A DNA stretch of 64,000 bases from Methylobacterium mesophilicum SR1.6/6 (GCF_000364445.2 NZ_CP043538.1:1495612-1559611), one strand, 5' to 3'; positions 1 to 10,687 are shown, numbered from the stretch's first letter. Program-made: numbers and translations. Notes: generated from the letters alone by a model not told the origin.

Positions 1-138
1 CCGGTTGCCCGAGATGAGGGCGACTGTTTTAACCGATGTTCAAGGCCGAGCGGCTATCTCTGGTCTCAAGTTTTTCGGCCATATACGCTGAACCAGAAAC
101 TGATCTATGTCGTGATCGGCAAGAAGCCGAAGATCTGA
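1..138 (+). CDS. 3' end of an unidentified gene (partial)
   Basis: Frame 1 is open from the first base to a TGA at 136-138, giving 45 C-terminal residues that end in [11 protein letters not shown]. The reading frame has ordinary aromatic and basic composition. It stops 58 bases before the next gene on the same strand, which fits the tail of an upstream gene. The tail loosely resembles the ends of some sugar- or methyl-transferases, but no motif is visible, so no function is assigned. It may also be chance open sequence. Confidence 0.4.
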   Translation, partial: PVARDEGDCFNRCSRPSGYLWSQVFRPYTLNQKLIYVVIGKKPKI

Positions 139-196
139 CGGGATCTCAAAAGCCTGCCGCTGTGTTAGGCCGGGCGCTAAAATATTGGAGGACGCC

Positions 197-1681
197 GTGT
201 TTTCGCGCCTGAAGAATCGCAAGGACCAGCACGCCAAGCTAGCGGCATTGAGCCGTTCTCTCGCTACGATTGAATTCGCTCTGGACGGCACAATTCTGGA
301 CGCGAACAGCAACTTCCTGGCCGCGATGGGCTACACGCTGGACGAGATCCGCGGCCGTCATCACACTCTCTTCGTAAACCCGGCCGATCGGGAGAGCGAG
401 GCGTACCGGCGCTTCTGGGAGCAGCTCCGGCACGGCGAGTTCCAGACGGCCGAGTACAGGCGCATCGCCAAGGGTGGGCGGGAAGTCTGGATCCAGGCCA
501 CCTACAACCCGGTTCTCGACGGGGCGGGCAGACCGGTCAAGATCGTCAAGTTCGCCACCGACATCACGGCGCACAAGCTGCGCTCGCTCGATCTCGAAGG
601 GCAGATCACCGCGCTGCACCGCTCGCAGGCGGTGATCGCCTTCGCGCTCGATGGAACGGTCCTGAGTGCCAATGCGAATTTCCTCGGTGCGGTCGGGTAC
701 CGCCTCGACGAGATCGTCGGCCGCCATCACAGTGTGTTCGTCAGCGAAGTCGAACGGACGAGCGAGCCCTATCGTGCGTTCTGGGCCGCACTCGCGCGCG
801 GCGAGTACCAGTCCGGCGAGTACAGGCGCACCGGCAAGGGCGGTCGAGAAGTCTGGATCCAGGCCACCTACAATCCGATCACCGACGCCGACGGCCGCCC
901 GATACGGGTCGTGAAGTTCGCCACCGACATCACCGCTCAGGTCGCCGAGCGGCAGCGTCGGGCCGAGACGCAACGGACCATCGGCAACGACCTCGACGCC
1001 ATCGGTGACGCCGTCGCGGACGTGACGCGCCAGACCGGTCAGGCCGCCGAGACGGTGGGGCGGGTCTCGAACGAGATCCAGTCCGTCGCTTCCGGCGCTG
1101 AGCAGCTGTCGTACTCCGTCAGTGAGATCAGCCAGCAGGTGAGTCACGCGGCGGGGATCGCCGGTCAGGCCGTCGAGCAGGCGCAGCGCACGGGGTGCAT
1201 CGTCGCCGGCCTCAGCGAGCAGGCGACGCAGATTGGCGACGTGGTCGGGCTGATCTCCGGTATCGCGGCCCAGACGAACCTGCTGGCGCTGAACGCCACG
1301 ATCGAGGCCGCCCGCGCCGGCGAGGCGGGACGCGGCTTCGCGGTGGTCGCCAGCGAGGTCAAGACTCTGGCTGAGCAGACGGGTCGGGCGACGGACCAGA
1401 TCCGCGGGCAGATCGCGGCGACCCAGACGGCGACCCGGGAGGCGGTCGAGGCGATCGGCGCCATTCAGGGGACGATCGGCACGTTGAACGCGGTGTCGTC
1501 CACCATCGCGGCGGCTGTGGAGGAGCAGTCGGCGGTGACCCGCGAGATGTCCGGCAGCATGCAGGCGGCGTCCCAGGGCGTCACCGCGATTTCGGCCGGC
1601 ATGGAGACCATCGCGCAGGCAAGCCTGCGGGTCGACTGCGCGACGCGGCAGGTGCGCGAAGCCTCTCGCGCCCTGGCGTAG
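197..1681 (+). CDS. Soluble methyl-accepting chemotaxis protein with two PAS domains
   Basis: This is a cytoplasmic chemoreceptor of 494 residues that would signal to CheA/CheW. Two PAS domains occupy about residues 15-125 and 135-250. They are close copies of each other: each contains GRHH and ends in [11 protein letters not shown] followed by VKFATDIT. A methyl-accepting signalling domain follows, with the hairpin-tip sequence [15 protein letters not shown] near residue 370. There is no transmembrane segment, so the input is intracellular, perhaps redox, light or a bound cofactor as for other PAS domains. The GTG start was chosen because GGAGG at 187-191 lies 5 bases upstream; an in-frame TTG at 185 overlaps that ribosome binding site and is unlikely. 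The next gene converges on it. Confidence 0.9.
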   Translation: MFSRLKNRKDQHAKLAALSRSLATIEFALDGTILDANSNFLAAMGYTLDEIRGRHHTLFVNPADRESEAYRRFWEQLRHGEFQTAEYRRIAKGGREVWIQATYNPVLDGAGRPVKIVKFATDITAHKLRSLDLEGQITALHRSQAVIAFALDGTVLSANANFLGAVGYRLDEIVGRHHSVFVSEVERTSEPYRAFWAALARGEYQSGEYRRTGKGGREVWIQATYNPITDADGRPIRVVKFATDITAQVAERQRRAETQRTIGNDLDAIGDAVADVTRQTGQAAETVGRVSNEIQSVASGAEQLSYSVSEISQQVSHAAGIAGQAVEQAQRTGCIVAGLSEQATQIGDVVGLISGIAAQTNLLALNATIEAARAGEAGRGFAVVASEVKTLAEQTGRATDQIRGQIAATQTATREAVEAIGAIQGTIGTLNAVSSTIAAAVEEQSAVTREMSGSMQAASQGVTAISAGMETIAQASLRVDCATRQVREASRALA

Positions 1682-1690
1682 CGCCGCGGC

Positions 1691-2410
1691 TCAGGCGCCG
1701 TCACCGTTCTCGTCGGCGCCGCTCTCCTCGACCACGCGCCCCACGCGCGGCGTCAGCGGAAAGCGGCAGGTGCAGCGGAGGCCGTCGGGCTCGAAGGCCA
1801 GGGCCACGCGGGCGCCGAGTTCGTAGCTCAGCATCTCCTTGAGGACCTGCATGCCGAAACCGTGCCGTGCCGGAGGCACGACACCCGCGCCGCCCGTCTC
1901 CTTCCAGGTCAGCGTCAGATCGCCCGCCCCGTGGCCGGCGTCGGTGTCGACGGACCAGCCCACGGCGACGTCACCCGCGGCGAGCCCCAAAACCCCATGC
2001 TCGATGGCGTTGCTCGACAGTTCGTGGATCGCGAGAGCTACAAGCTGCGCCGCCTTCGGCCGGAGGCGGACCGGCGGCCCGGACAGCTCCGCCTGCTCGC
2101 CCTCGCGGATGAGATGGATCATCAATTCGTCCGAGATCAGGGTGTGCAGGTTGACCTCGCCGAAGGTGTCGGCCGTCACCCGAACCCGCGTGATGGCGTC
2201 GAGCCGGCCCTCAAGGTGCGTCGCGTAACTGTCGACGGTGTCGGCGGTCTCGGCCGAGAGGCGCAGCACCGCCCGGAGCATGGCCATGGTGTCGCGCAAC
2301 CCGTGGCGAAGCCCGTCGGGCGCGCCGGCCTCGTCCAGAAGACGACGCAGGCGCGTATTGTCCGCCTCGAGCTGCACGAGGCGAACCTCGATCTCTTGAG
2401 ACTCTGCCAT
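1691..2410 (-). CDS. HWE/HisKA_2-type sensor histidine kinase
   Basis: A 239-residue kinase core without a membrane segment or recognisable sensor domain. A short coiled coil (residues 5-27) precedes a candidate phospho-acceptor His36 in RHGLRDTMAMLRA. The ATP-binding half has an N-box around HELSSNAIEHG (His129, Asn134), a WKE at 169-171 and GFGMQVL at 184-190. The His in the N-box and the WxE motif define the HWE/HisKA_2 families, which are common in alphaproteobacteria and often feed the general stress response or single-domain regulators. No partner response regulator is adjacent. It converges with the twin-PAS chemoreceptor, 9 bases apart. Confidence 0.82.
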   Translation of the reverse strand: MAESQEIEVRLVQLEADNTRLRRLLDEAGAPDGLRHGLRDTMAMLRAVLRLSAETADTVDSYATHLEGRLDAITRVRVTADTFGEVNLHTLISDELMIHLIREGEQAELSGPPVRLRPKAAQLVALAIHELSSNAIEHGVLGLAAGDVAVGWSVDTDAGHGAGDLTLTWKETGGAGVVPPARHGFGMQVLKEMLSYELGARVALAFEPDGLRCTCRFPLTPRVGRVVEESGADENGDGA

Positions 2411-2999
2411 GCCGGGCTTCTCCGCGCGAAGCGTTTTCAGGTTGTGTGCGGCTCGGAAGTCGGGTGTTTCCGTGCGGAAGCATCACGTGTCGAAAAATCT
2501 CGGTCAACTGCGCGATCCCGCCCCGTTGCGCGAGCGTTCCGGAGGCCCGCGGTCGCACAGCAGCCGCTCCGCCCGCAGCGGATCGCTCGCGTGGCCGGGA
2601 ACCCGGTTCACGCCGGGGCGGGCATGACGCGCCTCCGCGGTCGAGGACGGGTGCTCGGGTCGCGGTCCCCTTCCGGCAAACCTGGGAAATGGAGTTTCGT
2701 TCGCAGGCAGACACAGGCTCGCTCCCGCGCCCTCAACTGATCCAACCCGCAATCACGCGTGGACATCATGTGATGACAGCGTTAAAATTTTAGCTTGGCG
2801 TGATACTGATTTATTGTGACAACAAACGCCACTTAAGTCTGTCGATAGTCGGCTATCTTTATAGAAATCGAGTACATACGATTCGATTGTTCGCCTTAGA
2901 TGCGCAAAAATTAGCTTTGCTTTCGTCCAATCGAGAGAGTAAAACGCTGAACGAAGTTATATTATCACTCTTCAGACCGTTTAGCGACGTCGAACTCAG
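2411..2999. other. Intergenic region with AT-rich leader
   Basis: No convincing gene is seen in these 589 bases between divergent genes. The first 350 bases are GC-rich like the chromosome. From about 2760 to 3000 the sequence turns strongly AT-rich, which suits the promoter and leader of the glycosyltransferase starting at 3000. A 67-codon open frame (2800-3003) lies in the AT-rich part, but it lacks a ribosome binding site and overlaps the next start codon, so it is not called. Confidence 0.6.
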
Positions 3000-4160
3000 A
3001 TGAATTATTCCGAACAAACCGTCTGTCTCTCGATGATTGTCAAGAACGAGGCACACGTTATTCGTCGATGCCTCGATTCGGTTCGGCCAGTCATTGATCA
3101 TTGGGTGATCGTCGACACGGGATCAACCGACGGGACCGAAGATGTGATCCGCGCGGCGATGTCGGACGTGCCGGGGGACGTCCTGAGTCGACCCTGGGTC
3201 GATTTCGCGACCAATCGCAGCGAGGCGCTGGCGCTGGCGCGCCCGCACGCCGACTATACGTTGATCATTGACGCGGATGACGAATTGATCATCCCGCCGG
3301 ATTTCGCGCTGCCGCAGCTCGATATGCCCGGCTACGCGGTCACCATCTTGGATAGTTTTACGAAGTATACGCGCCCGCAGCTGGTCAGTAACGCGTTCAA
3401 CTGGCAATACCGCGGCGTCCTTCACGAATTCCTCACGTGCGACGAGGCTGGCCCCCTTCCGGTGCTGCCGCTCGCCATGCGTCGGGGAGAGGACGGCGCG
3501 CGCCATCTTGATCGCGGCACTTACCGGCGCGATGTCGATGTCCTTGAGAAAGCGCTGGCGACCGAGCAGGACCCGTTCTTGATCGCCCGCTATACGTTCT
3601 ACCTCGCACAAAGTTACCGCGATATCGGCGATCGCCGAAAGGCGCTCGAATATTATCTGAAGCGGGCCGAACTCGGTTTTTGGCACGAGGAGATTTACAT
3701 AAGTCTCCTCAGCGCCGCCTATCTGATGGACAGCCTGAACGAGCCTGCCAGCGCGGTCCTCGACGTGTATGATCGGGCCATAGCGATCTGTCCCGAGCGG
3801 GCGGAGGCCCGGCACGGGGCCAGCCGTTACTGCAGAGAACATCGCGACTACGTGAAAGGCCTTCACTATGCCGAGGCTGGTCTTCCGCCACGTATGCCGC
3901 GTGATGCTCTATTTCTGCAGCCGTGGATCTATAACTATGGCTTGCTGGACGAATATTCCGTCAACGCCTTCTGTACTGGTCAGTATCGGGCGTGCATGAA
4001 CGCGTGTCTGACGATCCTGGGCCATCCGGAGACTCCCGCGGAGCATCGTCCGCGCATTTCCAGGCTTGCCGAGGAAGCGCTCGGCAAGATGGTGGATCCC
4101 GTCTGGGGTGCCGATCAGTCGTCGTACAACGTGGAGTTTGCGCCCACCTGGCGACTTTAG
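3000..4160 (+). CDS. Family 2 glycosyltransferase with tetratricopeptide-like C-terminal half
   Basis: A cytoplasmic GT-A fold transferase of 386 residues. The N-terminus CLSMIVKNEAHVIRRCLDSV and the following VDTGSTDGT are typical of family 2 enzymes that attach sugars to proteins or polysaccharide intermediates. A DAD motif at 91-93 would bind the metal and nucleotide sugar. Residues 180-290 contain helical repeats resembling TPRs (ARYTFYLAQSYRDIGDRRKAL), a common arrangement in this subgroup. The start ATG follows an AT-rich leader, and the first hundred codons are less GC-rich than the neighbours. Acceptor and donor are unknown. Its position between two chemoreceptors suggests surface polysaccharide or glycan modification, but this is only context. 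Confidence 0.85.
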   Translation: MNYSEQTVCLSMIVKNEAHVIRRCLDSVRPVIDHWVIVDTGSTDGTEDVIRAAMSDVPGDVLSRPWVDFATNRSEALALARPHADYTLIIDADDELIIPPDFALPQLDMPGYAVTILDSFTKYTRPQLVSNAFNWQYRGVLHEFLTCDEAGPLPVLPLAMRRGEDGARHLDRGTYRRDVDVLEKALATEQDPFLIARYTFYLAQSYRDIGDRRKALEYYLKRAELGFWHEEIYISLLSAAYLMDSLNEPASAVLDVYDRAIAICPERAEARHGASRYCREHRDYVKGLHYAEAGLPPRMPRDALFLQPWIYNYGLLDEYSVNAFCTGQYRACMNACLTILGHPETPAEHRPRISRLAEEALGKMVDPVWGADQSSYNVEFAPTWRL

Positions 4161-4529
4161 AAACGCGCGGGAGAACCACGGCGACCGTATACGCTCCCAG
4201 CGGTGGCGCGATCGATCCTCGCCGATCACGCCCATTGCCGAAGCTTCGGCCCGAAGGGTTATTCAGCAGCACTCGCCCTGAATGCGCAGCGGGATCGCTT
4301 GCGGCTGCACCAAGGGCATTAAGCCGGACAGGACTCGCCAGCCCTCCTCCCGCCGGAAGCACGCGCTGAACAACCAACAAGCGTAGCGCTAGGGCAGTCG
4401 CCGGCTCTGCCCAGGGGCGGGTGCATACCGCTGGCGCCGGGTCAGAATCGGAGCTGTGCCCCTCCGCGACTTACCGGCGCCTCGGCTCTCGCCTACCCGT
4501 GCCGCAGGTGATGTGCGGGAGGCGTCTGC
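4161..4529. other. Intergenic region, no gene seen
   Basis: These 369 bases downstream of the glycosyltransferase contain several short open frames on both strands, but none has a ribosome binding site or recognisable product. No strong hairpin was found. Confidence 0.5.
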
Positions 4530-4751
4530 GTGGGCGAACGTGCGGTACGGAAGGCGGAACGGCTGAAGCGGCTCTGGCCCGGATGGACCAAGGCGGCGCT
4601 GCCTCCGGCGCCGCGGATACCGAGGGAGGCCGATCGGGAAGAGATGCTTCCATCACGCGGCCTGACAGCATCCGAATTGATCGCCATGGCCCGTCAGGCT
4701 CGAGCCGTGGAGCACGAGCGGGATCCGGCAAACGCCGCCGACGTTTCCTGA
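4530..4751 (+). CDS. Small hypothetical protein (73 aa)
   Basis: A short basic protein, MGERAVRKAERLKRLWPGW onward, with no known domain. It is called because the GTG start has a strong ribosome binding site (GGGAGG at 4517-4522) 7 bases upstream. The C-terminal half (LTASELIAMARQARAVEHE) is predicted helical. It is followed 30 bases later by a second small gene with an equally good ribosome binding site, suggesting a two-gene unit. Function unknown; spurious coding remains possible. Confidence 0.5.
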   Translation: MGERAVRKAERLKRLWPGWTKAALPPAPRIPREADREEMLPSRGLTASELIAMARQARAVEHERDPANAADVS

Positions 4752-4781
4752 GGTCTGCGCTGCTCGATCGGGAGGTCGGAC

Positions 4782-4874
4782 GTGGGACTGCTCGCGTTCA
4801 TCGTGTTCGTATGCCCGTGGATGGGGATCGCCGGCTTGTTGTGGATGAAGGAGCGGCAGACGCGGCCGCTCTGA
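4782..4874 (+). CDS. Single-pass small membrane protein (30 aa)
   Basis: GTG start with GGAGG at 4771-4775, 6 bases upstream. The product reads MGLLAFIVFVCPWMGIAGLL followed by WMKERQTRPL: one hydrophobic helix and a short positively charged tail, so it should sit in the inner membrane with its C-terminus inside. Such tiny proteins are usually missed by gene finders. It follows the 73-residue gene closely. Function is unknown; many proteins of this form bind and tune larger membrane complexes, which is only an analogy here. Confidence 0.5.
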   Translation: MGLLAFIVFVCPWMGIAGLLWMKERQTRPL

Positions 4875-5313
4875 CGCTCGTCGCGCCGGCGGACCGGGGC
4901 TTAGGCCCGGCATCGTTTCTGCGCGTGTTGATACGCGCCGCTCCGTGAACGAACGGACGGCGGCGAGACCTGCGGGCGCCTGACCGATCCGCGCGGGTGC
5001 CTCCGGCCTACGTTTCGGTGGGATCTCCGCCGAACAGGGAGCATCCTTTGGAGATGCCCCCTCCGCACAGGCTCGTCCCGCTCCGGATGATCCGCAGCGG
5101 TCGCGTCGAGCACCAGCTGCGCCGACGACACAAGTGATGCACGCACAGATTCGCCGGTGAAAAGCTTTCTTGACGAAGGATATGTTCGAAGATCTCAGAT
5201 TGAATTCATATCCAAGCGATATTTTATAATACGACTGTTGTATTCGTCTAAAACTTGATTCCATCTTTCGAACGCAATAGGCGAATGCGACAGAATGTTT
5301 GGAATTAAGTTTT
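4875..5313. other. Intergenic region with AT-rich promoter zone
   Basis: No gene is seen in these 439 bases. The last 160 bases are conspicuously AT-rich and contain a candidate promoter for the chemoreceptor that follows. Confidence 0.5.
5200..5230 (+). promoter_or_regulatory. Candidate sigma-70-type promoter for the chemoreceptor
   Basis: A perfect TATAAT lies at 5225-5230 with TTGAAT at 5200-5205, spacing 19 bases, about 80 bases before the chemoreceptor start. The -10 match is striking in such a GC-rich genome. The spacer is longer than ideal. Confidence 0.4.
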
Positions 5314-7023
5314 ATGCTGTCCGCAATGAACGATTATCCGCGAAGATCTTTTGTTATATATCACATATTGATAGTACCTTTGATTTTGTTACTGACGTGT
5401 CTTTCAATAAGAATTGGCACATATCCATTCTTCGGGACTGATAAGATCCGAAAGGTGCCTGGCTCGATTGCCGAAGAAATTCGGGTGCTGACGACGCTAG
5501 GCGCTTTGAAACAATTTACTTATGAGCTGCGCGCGATCGACTTGCTCACGCATCACGCCTCTCCGGAAGCAGCGCGGCGGCGGCATCGAAACCAAGCCAT
5601 CGCGATCGGTCAGGCGTTCGAGGCTGCCTGGATCTCCTACGCGCGGACGGTCGTCGATCCGGAGGAGCGCCGACTCGCGGAACGGCTCTGGGAGACATGG
5701 CAGCATGTCCTGGCGGTGAGCGCTGAAGCGGCAGCCCTGGACCGGGCCGGTGAATGGGACTTGGCTGAAACGGTCCTTGTGACGCCGTCACAGGACGATG
5801 CGAAGGCGCTCGCGCAAGCGGTCGACGCCGTGCTGGCCCATCGGCAGGCCAGAACCCTGACGCAGGCCGCCGGTGTCGATGCCGCAGCCGACACGGTTCC
5901 GATGGAGCACGTCGCAGCCGCAGCCTTCGCGGGTGCGCTGGCGCTCGCGACCGTCTGGTTCAGCCTCCACCATGTCCCGGCGGTTTTCCACGCGCGGAAA
6001 CGCGTCCCGCACCGGCAGGCCGAAGCCGCGCCCGGCACTCCGGTTGCGGCGGCGGAGAGTGGCGATGCGCCGGCATGCTCGGCGACCGCGCTGCGAGCCT
6101 CCGATCCCCTTTCGGTCGCCGGCCGCGTGCCCGAGCAGGAGCCCTCGGAGGTCCGCGCCGCCGCCGAGCACGAGCGGCACTCCCCGCCACGCGCGCCGGA
6201 GGCGGATTTCACGTCGGCAATGGGCGGCGTCGTGGCTTCGGTGACGGCGCGGGTCGGCGAATTGCGCGGACGGGCGGATCTCCTGAGCCGGATCGCCGCG
6301 GCGCGCGCGGATCGCTCGACCGAGGTAGCGGCGATGGTGGAGGAGGCGCAATCCCAGATCCGCGTGGCTTCTGCCCTCGCCAGAGGGTTCGGCACGTCGA
6401 TGGACGAGGTCGGCCGCCAAGCCGGATCGACGACCGCACTGGCGAGCGGCGCCACCAATGACGCGGAACGGACGACGGCCCTCGTCCGCGCTTTGACCGG
6501 TGCGGCCGATCGGATCGGCGACGTGGTCCGGATCATCGCGAAGATCGCCGCTCAGACCAATCTTCTGGCCCTCAACGCCGCGATCGAGGCGGCCCGCGCC
6601 GGTGAGGCTGGCCGGGGCTTCGCGGTGGTCGCGGCCGAGGTGAAGGCGCTGGCCGGTCAGACCAGGCAGGCGACGGAGGATATCGGGCGGCACGTGACGG
6701 TGATCCAAGGCGCCACGACGGATGCGGTGGCGGCGATCGCTTCCGTTACCACCCGGATCGAGGACATGAGCCGGGCCGTCTCGACGATCGCCGCTGGTCT
6801 CGACGGGCAAGGTACGGCGGCGCGGGAGATCGTCCAAACCCTCCAGCAGGCCGCCCGGAATGCCGGCTCGGTGAGCGCTCGCATCGCCGACGATGCCGGC
6901 GCGGCCGAGCAGTTCGATGCGACCGCGAACGCCCTCCGTGCGGCGGCAGGTGCCCTCGTGGGCGACGCTGATCGGCTGAGCGCGGAATCGGCGCGCATCC
7001 TCCAGAGTGTTCAGGCCGCGTGA
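5314..7023 (+). CDS. Membrane-bound methyl-accepting chemotaxis protein
   Basis: A transmembrane chemoreceptor of about 569 residues. The first hydrophobic segment (about 12-35, [20 protein letters not shown]) and a second (about 200-222, [20 protein letters not shown]) bracket a mostly helical periplasmic sensor of about 160 residues. A clear HAMP domain is not seen. A long Ala/Glu/Arg-rich linker leads to the signalling domain, with the tip [15 protein letters not shown] near residue 415. The ATG at 5314 is the best start; TTG 5299 and ATG 5326 are alternatives, and none has a strong ribosome binding site. Its stop overlaps by four bases the start of a periplasmic binding protein, suggesting that the two are co-translated and that the binding protein presents ligand to this receptor. 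The 5' end is AT-rich, unlike the rest. Confidence 0.87.
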   Translation: MLSAMNDYPRRSFVIYHILIVPLILLLTCLSIRIGTYPFFGTDKIRKVPGSIAEEIRVLTTLGALKQFTYELRAIDLLTHHASPEAARRRHRNQAIAIGQAFEAAWISYARTVVDPEERRLAERLWETWQHVLAVSAEAAALDRAGEWDLAETVLVTPSQDDAKALAQAVDAVLAHRQARTLTQAAGVDAAADTVPMEHVAAAAFAGALALATVWFSLHHVPAVFHARKRVPHRQAEAAPGTPVAAAESGDAPACSATALRASDPLSVAGRVPEQEPSEVRAAAEHERHSPPRAPEADFTSAMGGVVASVTARVGELRGRADLLSRIAAARADRSTEVAAMVEEAQSQIRVASALARGFGTSMDEVGRQAGSTTALASGATNDAERTTALVRALTGAADRIGDVVRIIAKIAAQTNLLALNAAIEAARAGEAGRGFAVVAAEVKALAGQTRQATEDIGRHVTVIQGATTDAVAAIASVTTRIEDMSRAVSTIAAGLDGQGTAAREIVQTLQQAARNAGSVSARIADDAGAAEQFDATANALRAAAGALVGDADRLSAESARILQSVQAA

Positions 7024-8009
7024 GAGGCGCCGTGTCGTACAATCAGGCAGGGATGGGCCGGATGGGACAGGACCGCCGCGAGGGGCCGCGGGCGATGGTC
7101 GCGCTGATGGCCGCCCTGCTCAGCCTGGCCTGCGGGATGATGCCGGCGCTCTCCGCCACCATCGGTATCGCCATGCCCCCGCCTGCAGCTGCCACGCGGA
7201 CCTTGCTGGAGGGTATCGCCGAGCAGGCGAAAGCGCACGATGTGGCCGTGGCGTATGCTCACGCGCCGGACGGCGCCGGCGCGCAGCAGGTCGCGCAGGT
7301 TCGGCAATTGATCGCCGTGAAGGTCGACGCGCTGCTGATCACGCCGGTGGAGACCTCGGTGCGTCCCACCCTCACCCGCCTCGCGCGGGAGGCCGACATC
7401 CCGCTGGTGTTCCTGGACGACGGCCCGCCGGACCCGTGGCCCTTAGGACGGATCGCTTCCGTGCGGCCGCACGATCTCGTCGCCGGGCGTCTTCAGATGC
7501 GCAAGCTGGCCCAGATGCTGAACGGGACGGGACGGCTCGCCCTCATCGCGGGCAATCCCGCGCATGCGGGCGCGGCGCTGCGCATGCAGGGGATCAAGGA
7601 CGTGCTGGCCGGATTCGCAGGCCTCCGGCTGGTCGCCGAAGACGCGGCCGACGGGGATCGCGGCAAGGCCCGTACCCTCGTCGCCGGATGGCTCGCTGGC
7701 AACATCGGGATCGACGCCATCGCGACCGCCAACGACGCGATGGCGCTCGGTGCCGCCGACGCCGTGGAGGCTGCGGGTATACCTCCCGGCCGCATCCTCA
7801 TCGGCGGCGTCGACGCGTCCGCGGACGGCCTCACCGCCATGCAGCGCAAGCGCCTCGCCGTGACGGTCTACCAGGACGCGGCCCTGCAGGGCCGGCGCGC
7901 GGTCGACATCGCCCTGGCGATGATGCGGCACGAACCAGTCCGGCTCATCGACTGGATGCCGGTCGAACTGATCACCGACCGCATGTCGACCACCCACTTC
8001 GCCAAGTAG
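7020..8009 (+). CDS. Periplasmic sugar-type substrate-binding protein (RbsB-like)
   Basis: A type I periplasmic binding protein of about 329 residues. The N-terminal hydrophobic stretch [21 protein letters not shown] is a signal peptide. The mature part begins [20 protein letters not shown] and has the ribose-binding-protein pattern [15 protein letters not shown], then [10 protein letters not shown], and near the end [17 protein letters not shown]. The GTG at 7020 overlaps the stop of the chemoreceptor gene (GTGA). Starts at 7053, 7062 or 7095 would also keep a signal peptide. No ABC permease or ATPase gene is nearby, so a chemosensory rather than transport role is inferred. The ligand is unknown, probably a pentose, hexose or related compound. 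Confidence 0.85.
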   Translation: MRGAVSYNQAGMGRMGQDRREGPRAMVALMAALLSLACGMMPALSATIGIAMPPPAAATRTLLEGIAEQAKAHDVAVAYAHAPDGAGAQQVAQVRQLIAVKVDALLITPVETSVRPTLTRLAREADIPLVFLDDGPPDPWPLGRIASVRPHDLVAGRLQMRKLAQMLNGTGRLALIAGNPAHAGAALRMQGIKDVLAGFAGLRLVAEDAADGDRGKARTLVAGWLAGNIGIDAIATANDAMALGAADAVEAAGIPPGRILIGGVDASADGLTAMQRKRLAVTVYQDAALQGRRAVDIALAMMRHEPVRLIDWMPVELITDRMSTTHFAK

Positions 8010-8071
8010 CCGTCCTGATCCGCCGAAGGGGCAGCGCGCGCGGTCACCCCGCCGGCAAGCCGGCTGACGAG

Positions 8072-8094
8072 GACCGCTGTGGGCTGCAGCGGTC
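8072..8094. terminator. Hairpin between convergent genes
   Basis: GACCGCTG (8072-8079) and CAGCGGTC (8087-8094) form a perfect 8-bp stem with a 7-base loop in the 89-base gap between the binding-protein gene and the convergent aldehyde dehydrogenase gene. There is no clear T-run on either side. A second small palindrome, GCCGGC-AA-GCCGGC, lies at 8051-8064. Confidence 0.4.
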
Positions 8095-8098
8095 TCGC

Positions 8099-9589
8099 TC
8101 AGCGCATCACGAACGGGTTCTCCGGCGCGTCGCGGCTGGTCGAGATCCAGACGCTCTTGGTCTCCAGGAATTCGCGGATCGACTCGATGCCGCTCTCGCG
8201 GCCGATTCCGGAACGCTTCATGCCGCCGAACGGCATCATGTAGCTTACGGCCCGATAGGTGTTCACCCAGACGGTGCCGGCCCGCAATCCTTTCGACATC
8301 CGCATCGCGCGACCGATATCCTGTGTCCAGACGCCGGCCGCGAGGCCGTAGATGACGTCGTTGCCGATCCGCAGCGCCTCCGCCTCGTCCTCGAAGCCGA
8401 TGATCGACAGGACCGGGCCGAACACCTCCTCCTGGGCGATGCGCATGTCGTTGGTCACGCCGGTGAAGATCGTCGGCTCCACGAACTGGCCGCCGATCAC
8501 GCCGGGACCGGAGGCCGGGTTGCCGCCGAAGACGCAGCGCGCTCCCTCGCTCTTGGCGAGCGCGATATAGTCGAGCACCTTGGTGTATTGGGGCGGCGTG
8601 GTGATCGGCCCGATATTGGTATCGGCCTGCATCGGGTCGCCCAGCTTGGCGGTACGGGCGAGATCCACCAACCGCTCGACGAAGGCCTCGCGGATGCTGT
8701 TCTGCACCAGCAGCCGCGATCCGGCGATGCAGGTCTGGCCCGTGGCGGCGAAGATGCCGGAGATCGCGCCCGCCGCGGCCGCCTTCAGGTCGGCGTCGGC
8801 GAAGACGATGTTGGGCGACTTGCCGCCGAGTTCCAGCGACACACGCTTGATCTGGCGCGCGGCCGCCTCGTAGACCTTCGCCCCCGTGACGTCAGAGCCC
8901 GTGAAGGTGATCTTGGCCACGTCCGGATGCTCCACGATGGCCGTGCCGGCCTCCCCGCCGAAGCCGGTGACGACGTTGAACATCCCGTCCGGCAGGCCGG
9001 CCTCCTTGGTCAGCCGGGCGAATTCGAGGGTGCTGGCGGAGGCGAATTCGGAGGGTTTCACGACGACCGCGCAGCCGGCCGCCAGAGCCGGCGCGCACTT
9101 CCAGGCCACGAACAGCAGCGGCGAGTTCCAGGCGGTCAGCGCCCCGACGACGCCCACCGGCTCGTGCCGGGTGAACGCGAAGGTCTCGGGCTTGTCGATC
9201 GGCACCTGGGCGCCCTCGACCTTGTCGGCGAGGCCCGCGTAGTACCACCACCATTCCGGCTGATAGCGGGTCTGGCCGTACACCTCGGCGAAGAGCTTGC
9301 CGTTGTCGCGCACCTCGACCTCGGCCAGCGCCTTGGCCTCGCGCTCCACGAGATCGCCGATCCGGCGGAGCACCTTGCCGCGCGCGGAGGCCGTCATGAT
9401 GGCCCAGGGGCCCTCCCACATCGCGCGCTTGGCGGCGGCCACGGCCCGGTCGACATCGCCGCGGGAGGCCCGGGGGATCCGGGCCCAGGGCTCGCCGCGG
9501 TAGGGATCGATCGACTCGAACCACGCGCCCTCGACCGGGTCGACGTGCTGGCCATCGATGTAGAGCTGATAGGTCTTCACGGCGCGCAT
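8099..9589 (-). CDS. NAD(P)-dependent aldehyde dehydrogenase
   Basis: A full-length enzyme (496 residues) of the classical aldehyde dehydrogenase superfamily, which oxidises an aldehyde to the acid in the cytoplasm. The N-terminus YQLYIDGQHVDPVEGAWFES, the general base Glu253 in [10 protein letters not shown] and the nucleophile Cys287 in GQTCIAGSR are all present, as is TAWNSPLL for cofactor binding. The substrate cannot be read from sequence; the nearest relatives by motif are the broad betaine-aldehyde/semialdehyde group. The ATG at 9589 is used; an in-frame GTG is 9 bases further in. It lies 60 bases downstream of gmd on the same strand, although no metabolic link is obvious. Confidence 0.92.
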   Translation of the reverse strand: MRAVKTYQLYIDGQHVDPVEGAWFESIDPYRGEPWARIPRASRGDVDRAVAAAKRAMWEGPWAIMTASARGKVLRRIGDLVEREAKALAEVEVRDNGKLFAEVYGQTRYQPEWWWYYAGLADKVEGAQVPIDKPETFAFTRHEPVGVVGALTAWNSPLLFVAWKCAPALAAGCAVVVKPSEFASASTLEFARLTKEAGLPDGMFNVVTGFGGEAGTAIVEHPDVAKITFTGSDVTGAKVYEAAARQIKRVSLELGGKSPNIVFADADLKAAAAGAISGIFAATGQTCIAGSRLLVQNSIREAFVERLVDLARTAKLGDPMQADTNIGPITTPPQYTKVLDYIALAKSEGARCVFGGNPASGPGVIGGQFVEPTIFTGVTNDMRIAQEEVFGPVLSIIGFEDEAEALRIGNDVIYGLAAGVWTQDIGRAMRMSKGLRAGTVWVNTYRAVSYMMPFGGMKRSGIGRESGIESIREFLETKSVWISTSRDAPENPFVMR

Positions 9590-9649
9590 CTCCGAGACGG
9601 GATGCGCGCCATATGGACCGGGACCTGGGCGGCGGCGAGCCCGACCGGC

Positions 9650-10687
<1,038 letters not shown>

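Noticed and set aside
2800..3003. A 67-codon plus-strand frame in the AT-rich leader
   Set aside because: No ribosome binding site, overlap with the glycosyltransferase start and no similarity to a known protein. The composition fits a promoter region.
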